A DNA stretch of 64,000 bases from Rhizomys pruinosus (lineage: Eukaryota > Chordata > Mammalia > Rodentia > Spalacidae): positions 3,986,113 through 4,050,112 of the forward strand of contig VZQC01011939.1 in NCBI GenBank assembly GCA_009823505.1. Direction: 5' to 3'. Positions within the stretch are counted from its first letter, which is position 1, and each line of letters opens with the position of its first letter. This document shows, piece after piece, positions 57,950-64,000 of this stretch. The notes below the pieces were generated by a model. The model was given only the letters and a program-made list of their open reading frames with translations. It made no database searches and was not told where the DNA came from. The position numbers were made by a program, and so were the translations under genes.

Positions 57950-58900
57950 GGCAGTAGAAGCGCCGAAGTGGCCAGGGGGAAGTCTACTTCCAGTTCAATG
58001 AACGTTTGCGTGTCTCCTGGCAAAAGCACTCCCCCATTGGAGCCAAAACATCTAGACCAGCAGAACGCAAGGTCTGGGTACAGGAAGCAAAAATTTTCCT
58101 ACTGGGTCACTAGTGGTGAGTGAGTGGAATCATTCCCACTTCCACCCCTTGGTTCCTGGACCATGAATTCTGGCTATAGGAGAAACAGTACCATATAGTG
58201 GACGCTGATCAAAGCATATACTGCTGCCGGAGAACCTTGCCGCCCCAGCCCTCCAGGGTATGCTACCTAATTGGCGCTGTAACATGTGTCTTCAGAGGCC
58301 ATTCCATCGTTCTCTCAACCAGCTGCTTCTGGGTGGTGGGGAACATGGTAAGACCAGTGGATACATGACCATGGGCCCACAGTCGCACTTCTTTGGCTGT
58401 GAAGTGAGTTCCTGGTCAGAAGCATGCGTGAGGAAACCATGACATTGGATAAGGCATTCTCGTAAGTCCCTGAATGGTAGTTTTGGCAGAAGCATTACAT
58501 GCAGGAAAGGCAAATCCATAACCAGAATAAGTATCTATTCCTGTAAGGACAAAACGCTGTCCCCTCCATGATGGAAGGGTCCAATGTAGTCACTGCCACC
58601 AGGTTGCTGGCTGGTCACCCCGGGAATAGCACATATCGGAGGGTTGCAATGTTTGTCTCTGCTGCTGGCAAATCAGGCACTCGGCAGCAGCGTAGCCAGA
58701 TCAGCCTTGTGAGTGGAAGTCCATGCTGTCGAGCCCATGCATAACCCCATCTCTGCCACCATGACCACTTTGTTCATGGGCCCATTGAGCAACAACAGGG
58801 ATAGCTGGAGAAAGAGGCTGACTATCCACAGAACAGTCATCCAATCTACTTGATTATTAAACTCATCCTCTGCTGAGTCACTTTTGATGAGCATTTACAT
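57950..58900 (-). pseudogene. ERVL integrase, frame-broken
   Basis: The zinc-binding module is readable at about 58790-58659: HEQSGHGG supplies two histidines (codons at 58778-58776 and 58763-58761), and CLICQQQ supplies the CxxC (58679-58659). Downstream on the minus strand the catalytic core begins with DYIGP (Asp codon at 58591-58589) followed by a GIDTYSGYGFA-like block in a shifted frame. The order and spacing fit retroviral integrase. Several stops and frame changes separate the pieces. Confidence 0.85.
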
Positions 58901-58959
58901 GAGACACAAGTATCTTCACATCTTTTGACCATTCAGGAGCTCTATCCACATACTTCTTC

Positions 58960-59500
58960 CCCAAATGTTTTCTCCCAATTTTCCAGTTCATGCTCCTTCA
59001 AGTCCCTGACCATCCAGCTAAACCATTGGCTACAGCCCATGAATCAGTATATAATCGAACCTCGGGCCATTTCTCCTTCCAGGCAAAAAGCAAACCATGT
59101 GCACTGCCCAAAAGTTCTGCCCACTGTGAAGACTTCCTTCACCAGTGTCCTTTAGGGTTTTTGTTCAGAAATAGGCTGTAATGCGTGCAGCTGTCCACCT
59201 CTGGGTGGTGCCTGCATAGCATGCAGAACATCAGTAAACCAGGCCTATCTTCTCTTCCTCAGTCAACGATCATAGGGCAAACCCTTGAAGCCATAGGTGC
59301 ATCTTTAAGCACAAGGCATTGTAAAAGGAGTGGAACCATAGGCATTTGGGCAACTTCTTCATGTAGCTTGCTCATGCCCTCAGGGCCTGCCCGGGCCCTG
59401 TCCCGTATGTACCACTTCCATTTGACAATGGACTGTTGCTGTGCAATCCTACTTTATGGTCTGGTGGTCAGATAACACCCACTCATGATGGGCATCTCAG
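58960..59500 (-). pseudogene. ERVL RNase H domain, frame-broken
   Basis: The minus strand near 59130-59035 reads SAHGLLFAWKEKWPEV then YTDSWAVANG; the Asp of TDS (codon in 59051-59040) is a catalytic position of RNase H. RNase H removes the RNA template during reverse transcription. It lies between RT and integrase as expected. Confidence 0.82.
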
Positions 59501-59559
59501 GTCACATGGTGACTTGGTGGCCCATTGTCAAACATTCAGTTTCCACTAAGGCCCAATAG

Positions 59560-60640
59560 CAGGCTAAGAGCTTCTTTCAAAAGGAGAATAGTTGTTGTTG
59601 CAGATGAAGGTAGACCTTGCTCCAAAATCCCAAGGGCCTCACTGTGATTCCCCTATGGGAGCCTGCCAAGACCCAGACAGCATCTCTATCTCCACTGATA
59701 CCTCAAGCACCATTGGGTCTGCTGGATCATTATGGCCCTAGGGGCAGAGCACCCTGCACTGCAGCCTGGACCTGTTGAAGAGCCTTTCCTGTTCCAAGCC
59801 CTACTCAAATTTTGCTGCCTTCCACATCACCTGATATATGGGGTCATAGTAACACACCCAGAGAGGAATGTGCGTGCTCCCAGAATCCAAAAGGCCCTAC
59901 AAACATGTTGTGTTCTTTCTTGGTGGAGGGAGGGGCCAGGTGCAACAACTTAATCTTTACCTTAGAAGGAATGTCTCTTGCATGCTCACACCACTGAACT
60001 CCTAGAAACTCCACCGAGGTAGATGGCCCTTGAATTTTAGTTGGATTTATTTCCCATCCCTCATGCGCATATGCTTTACCAAACAAGTCTAAACTAGCTC
60101 TACCTCCTTTCACTGGGTCCAATCAGCAAAACATCATCAATATAGTGGACACAGTGTGATATTTTGTGAAGAGTCAGTGATCAAGATCACTTCTAACTAA
60201 GTATGGCACAAGGCTGGAGAGTTAACATACCCTGAGGTAAAGACAGTAAAGGTATACTGTTGGCCTTGCCAGCTGAAAGCAAATTTCTTCTGTGGTCCTT
60301 ATGAATGGTATTGAGAAGAAAGCATTGGCCAGATCAATAGCTGCATACCAGGTACCAGGAGACATATTAATCTGCTCAAGTAAGGGCACCACATCTGGTA
60401 CATGGCTGCAATTGTGTCACTACTTGGTTGAGTTTTCGATAGTCAACTGTCATTTTCCATGTTCCATCTGTCTTTGCACAGGCCAAATTGGAGAGTTAAT
60501 GGAGATGTGTAGGAATCACAACCCCTGCTCTTTCAAATCCTGATAGTGGCATTAATCTCTCAATCCCTCCAGGATAGATACTGTTTTTGGTTCACTATTT
60601 TCCCGGTAGAGGCAACACCAATGGTTTCCATTTGGCCTTT
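59560..60640 (-). pseudogene. ERVL reverse transcriptase, frame-broken
   Basis: Readable motifs on the minus strand: YAAIDLANAFFSIP (near 60350-60310, containing the first catalytic Asp), then a FTSGYVNSPALCH block, then HCVHYIDDVLLIG with the YIDD active site at 60144-60133, and a 92-codon open piece at 60122-59844 (EINPTKIQG, EFLGVQWC, HLAPPSTKKE) that is the thumb/connection region typical of ERVL pol. The motif order is intact, but frames change between blocks. Confidence 0.92.
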
Positions 60641-60960
60641 CCAACCATAATAGCCCTCACTCCACAGGTCAGGGAACCAATGTGGGGATTCTGCCAATTT
60701 CTAATTATATCTATCCCAATTATACATTCTGGGACTGGGGAAATACCACAGGATGATTCTGGGACCCTGGGCCCACCGTGAGTCAGACTTCAGCCAAAAC
60801 TCCATTTATCACCTGACCTCCATAGGCCCCTACTTTAACCAGAGGGTCACAATGCTTTTTAGGGTCTCCTGGGATCAGTGTCAACTCAACCAGTATCCAA
60901 TAGGCCTCGAAAAGTCTGATTATTTCTTTCCCCAGTGTACAGTTACCCTAGTAAAAGGCC
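60640..60960 (-). pseudogene. ERVL protease remnant
   Basis: The minus strand reads LLDTG (codons 60900-60889), the catalytic aspartate triad of retroviral proteases, followed at once by an in-frame stop. Further on comes ECIIGIDII (near 60715), the usual C-terminal protease block. The stop right after DTG may be a real lesion or a one-base sequence error. Confidence 0.8.
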
Positions 60961-60979
60961 TCAGGTCCCTCTGGGGAAC

Positions 60980-62713
60980 GACAGGAGGAAGGCAAACAGC
61001 ATAACTTTGGTATTGTGACAAGGTCCTTCCTCATTGGAACCCAGCCACCCCTTCATTCAATCGGTTCTGGGTCTGTGAACTGTCTCAAGTCTGGAAACTG
61101 GTTAACTGGGTGGGATTCGCTACTCCTAAAATCAAATGTTGACTTCCTGTCATTTGTTCTAGAGCTTTTCTGCTTATACAGATCAAATAAAACTTAGTAG
61201 GCTTCTTATGTATTTGGTTCCTGGGAACCCATGATTAATTAGCCATTCCAAAGATCATTTTGGGTCATGCCATTATAGGTATTGTTTTGCCTTTGCCACC
61301 CATTATGATAATTATGGTAGCTACGCTCATCTGGTCTTCGGTGATTCAGTCTGCCACCTGAGCCTACCCTGAGGTCCTGTTAAACCTATTACATGTACAT
61401 TTAATTATGCGGTGAGCAACAACTTCTCAACTGTAAGATCTGCATAAGAAATAGAGCAAAAACAAAGCTCTTCAAATTTCTGGTGTCTCTCTCAGTATTT
61501 CCATCTTATAAATTCAGTGAAGGCATGTCCTCTGGGTCCTCATATTGTGGAGAATGTGGTTTTACACTTCGAATCCACTCGAGCATGCCCATCTCTGACC
61601 CTCACAACCCTTCATCAATACTAAGCCAAGAATATCAGGCATCTACCTAACTCGCTGTTATTAGGCCATGTTTTAATAAATATATCAGCCAACCTTTCAA
61701 ATAAACTTTTAACACCTTTTTTAACTGCTCGAGCTTCCATGTTAAACCTAGAATCTCTACTCAGTGGGCTCATATGATAAACTCAGTATGATCCAATTTT
61801 ATATTCCTCCACCATTATCCCACCCTTAAAATCCATTCCCACACATATTCCTTTAGGCTTCTGCCAGAATGAATCCGCAAACTCATTAATTTCTTTAGGG
61901 TATAGCACACCTCCTCATGGACCACTTTCTATCTCACCTTGAGGGGCTTGCTTAGACTTCAATCTGGTTTTAGGTCTAGAAGCAACAATTGTTGGGCCCT
62001 GAGGGACATTAGCTCCCATGGGAGGGGGGGATTAGTTTTTCCTAAGGAAGGGTGGGGAGGAGGATCTGCAGGGTGTGGATTCTCTGCTGAGTGGGAGATT
62101 AATTCCTCAATAAAGAAAATCCTTCAGAATCCGAGGGTTCAAAATCCTCATCATCATGGTTTCTCCCACACATCTTCCATCCCAAGTTTCAGGGTTCCAC
62201 CCTTTCCCCACCAGTGCTCTCACTTTAACTGCTGACACTTTTCGTGGCTGGGAATTAAATTTGCATTGTAAATCAGCCAAATAATAAGGGCTCCAGCTTG
62301 ATTTTCTGCTGCTTTAGCTCTTTGGCTGCTGGAGAGAAGATTCTCTTCCAGAGCACACTTGGAAACCTTTAAACTGTTGTTTTGAATCCGGAGCTGGTCA
62401 TTTTTATCACCGAGATCCTTATTTTCCTCTATCAGTTTATCCAGACATGCTAGGAGCAACAAGCAGCATCATTATTTTCCTTATTTTTCCGCAATTTCTC
62501 GAACGTTTTATATATAGAGTCGCTAAATTCCTTGCTTCTCACAAGAGGTGAGTTAGGTGAATCAAATGGATCTATCTTCATAATTAGTTCAAATAGTCTG
62601 CACCAAGGATTATCATTCCTCTTCATGCCACCAGGAGAGCCTTCAGTAACTCTAGGCTTCATTGGGTTGGAGAGCTGGCTCCAGAGGCTACCAAGCCCAC
62701 TAAAGAAATTCAT
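60980..62713 (-). pseudogene. ERVL gag, frame-broken
   Basis: The gag start is placed at 62713, shortly downstream of the primer site: an 87-codon open piece (62713-62450) begins MNFFSGLGSLWSQLSNPMKP and is followed by a coiled-coil-like piece at 62462-62220 (LIEENKDLGDKNDQLRIQNN). The order and position fit an ERVL gag N-terminus. The remainder to about 60980 has no long open frame, and I could not pick out a zinc knuckle with confidence. Confidence 0.75.
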
Positions 62714-62734
62714 CCTTTCAATTCTGTTTCTCTA

Positions 62735-62752
62735 GAACCACTTCTGGTACCA
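62735..62752 (-). other. ERVL primer-binding site (tRNA-Leu type)
   Basis: The minus strand reads TGGTACCAGAAGTGG from 62752, five bases after the LTR end. It begins with TGG (pairing with tRNA CCA) and fits the leucine-tRNA primer used by ERVL. Confidence 0.8.
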
Positions 62753-62757
62753 AAATC

Positions 62758-63225
62758 TGTATTAGTCAGGTTCTCTAAAGAACAGAAGTAAAACTGGACG
62801 AATATATATAGCTATAACAATTTATTGATTTGCTCATGTGACAGAGTTCAAGGAGTCCAACAGTAGCTGCACCACACTGGAAGGCCGAGAGAATCCAGGA
62901 ACTGCTCAGTCCTGCAAGGCTGGATGTCTCAGTAGTCCCAATCTAATGCTGAAGGCCCGATGGATTCCAGGAGATCGCTGGTCTCAGTACAGCTGGATCC
63001 GAAAGGTTGATCACAGCAGCAAGACAACCTCACCAGATGAGAGAGGCAAGCCACAGGAAAAAAAGGGACCAGCTCCCTCTGCATGGCCTTTTATACTGCC
63101 TGCCGGCAGAAGGTAACACCCACATTGGGGTGGGCCATCCGGTTGAGGCGGTCCAATCAGAAGACCCTTTTTCTCTTATTTGTTCCTTAGTCCAGTCAAG
63201 TTGACACCCAGGATTAACCATCACA
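62758..63225 (-). mobile_element. ERVL 5' LTR (promoter LTR)
   Basis: 468 bases. On the minus strand it starts TGTGATGGTTAATCC and ends ...GACTAATACA. Promoter elements: an inverted CCAAT box (CCAAT on the plus strand at 63153-63157), TATAAAA at 63095-63089, and a poly-A signal AATAAA at 62826-62821. These give an R region between TATA and poly-A of ordinary length. Confidence 0.95.
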
Positions 63226-63230
63226 GGTGT
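63226..63230. repeat. ERVL target-site duplication, right
   Basis: GGTGT, immediately right of the LTR end CCATCACA, matching 56806-56810. Confidence 0.9.
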
Positions 63231-63994
63231 CTAGCATTTTAACTATGATGTGGTGTGGAGAATTTCTTTTCTGATCTTGTCTGTTTGGAGTTCTATTGTT
63301 CTTGTATTGTATTGGTTTGTCCTTTTTTAAGTTTGGGGAAGTTTTCATCTATTATTCTGTTGAAGATCTGATCAATACCATTCTCTTGGATTCTTCTTCC
63401 TCTACTCCTATGATGCGGAGGTTTGATCTTTTCATAGTGTCCCACAGTTCCTGGTTGTTCAACTTCTGTGTATTTTTAAATTTTTCATAATCTTTCCTTG
63501 AGGTTTTTAGTTGTTCTGTGTTATCTTCCAGGTCTGATATTCTTTGGTTCTGCTTCCTCCATTCTGCTTCTGAGGCTTTTTCCATTTCCTTTCCTCTTGA
63601 GTGGATGAGAGTTTGATTTCCTTTTTTCATTTCCTCTTCTGATTCTTTAATATTTCTACTTCTTTTTGGAGCTTCTCAATTCTTCTTGTAGCTCTTGCTT
63701 CGCTGGTTGGTTTCCTTATCTTTTTCAGTATGGGGTCTTTTCAGTGTTTTCTACTTCCTTCCAGAGCTTGTCATTCTCTCTCTCTAGGTCCTTCTTGAGT
63801 TCTTCATTCTCTTTTCTTAGTTCTTTGATTTGTTCTTTATAATCTTGTAGTTCTTTAAATATGTTCCCAATTGTGTTTCTGATATCTGTGTCCTGGGACA
63901 TCCCCAGAGGGATCCCACTGCAGGAGTCTTCCATAGGGTTGGTAGAGCTTGGTGCAGGATTATCTTGCCCCTTTCCAGTGTTGTCTCTTCTTCG
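63231..63994 (-). pseudogene. L1 ORF1, amino-terminal and central part
   Basis: From the right edge leftwards the minus strand encodes a basic N-terminal tract (RRRDNTGKGQ), a long Glu/Lys-rich coiled coil (63934-63725, for example EQIKELRKENEELKKDLE), more heptad sequence, and the start of the RRM (NLRIIGVEE, near 63430). It continues to RTPNRQDQKRNS near 63270, where the ERVL interrupts it. There is one frame change between 63725 and 63630. The start codon of ORF1 is probably just outside the window. Confidence 0.88.
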
Positions 63995-64000
63995 TGATCC

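Larger units (their letters stand above)
56811..63225 (-). mobile_element. ERVL (class III) endogenous retrovirus, full structure, degraded
   Basis: 6415 bases: two LTRs in the same orientation, a 5-bp target duplication, a tRNA-Leu-type primer site, a polypurine tract, and gag-pro-RT-RNase H-integrase-dUTPase remnants in that order on the minus strand. A dUTPase after integrase together with lack of a visible env is characteristic of ERVL/MERVL-like elements. It lies in ORF1 of an L1 in the same orientation. All genes are broken by stops and small indels, so the copy cannot encode functional proteins as read. It is an old genomic fossil, described here only structurally. Confidence 0.95.
52262..64000 (-). 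mobile_element. Near-complete L1 retrotransposon, antisense, split by an ERVL
   Basis: The element reads right to left. Its poly-A end is the T run at 52262-52276. Going right come a short 3' UTR with a (TTG)n tract (52503-52533), ORF2 (about 52600-56440) and ORF1, which runs off the right edge. The 5' UTR and left target duplication lie outside the window. The ERVL provirus at 56811-63225 sits inside ORF1, so the L1 is older than that insertion. ORF2 is frame-broken repeatedly and the copy is dead. The 6.4 kb of ERVL should be subtracted when judging L1 length: about 5.3 kb of L1 is visible. Confidence 0.93.

Noticed and set aside
57606..61197. Plus-strand open frames across the provirus (up to 131 codons)
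   Set aside because: They are antisense shadows of the minus-strand pol genes.

Overview
The window is mammalian nuclear DNA from a muroid rodent. The evidence is the repeat mixture: B1 (7SL-derived) and B3/B2/B4-type (tRNA-derived) SINEs, ORR1/MaLR LTRs, an ERVL-class provirus and L1 elements. I cannot fix the genus. The B3 copies carry features I do not recognise from mouse or rat, so a non-Mus, non-Rattus muroid (cricetid-like) is possible. I see no convincing exon of a known protein-coding gene; the sequence reads as intergenic or intronic. The only protein homology I can support is inside retroelements.

Layout. 1-14.7 kb: mostly non-repetitive sequence with scattered old SINEs, two ORR1-type LTRs, a diverged 0.14-kb direct repeat and one weak candidate transcript end. 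14.7-15.6 kb: a strictly 41-bp minisatellite. 17.5-19.8 kb: one LTR swollen to about 2.3 kb by an internal 28-bp minisatellite, itself interrupted by a young SINE. 20.1-25.6 kb: a probable antisense L1 3' fragment, then a 4.0-kb insertion with a 15-bp target-site duplication and an A-rich tail; its content is unrecognised and includes a 0.33-kb tandem duplication. 26-46 kb: old L1 pieces, SINEs, microsatellites and a C-tract minisatellite of about 48 bp (32.3-33.7 kb). 48.3-49.0 kb: an ORR1 LTR with ten 36-bp repeats carrying inverted CCAAT boxes. 50.2-50.5 kb: a degenerate array of CAGGTG E-boxes. 52.3-64.0 kb: a nearly complete antisense L1 whose ORF1 is split by a 6.4-kb antisense ERVL provirus with paired LTRs, a GGTGT target duplication, a tRNA-Leu-type primer site, gag, protease, RT, RNase H, integrase and dUTPase remnants, and no env that I can see.

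There are no operons or cooperating genes. Only the retroelements have functional logic: L1 machinery explains the SINE and 4-kb insertions (poly-A tails, target duplications, a TTT/AAAG nick site), while the ERVL used integrase (5-bp duplication). The most notable signals are the clustered minisatellites, two of them inside LTRs; a SINE subfamily marked by a 17-bp internal duplication; the 4-kb insertion; and an indel-heavy mismatch pattern between the ERVL LTRs that suggests residual long-read error in parts of the window.
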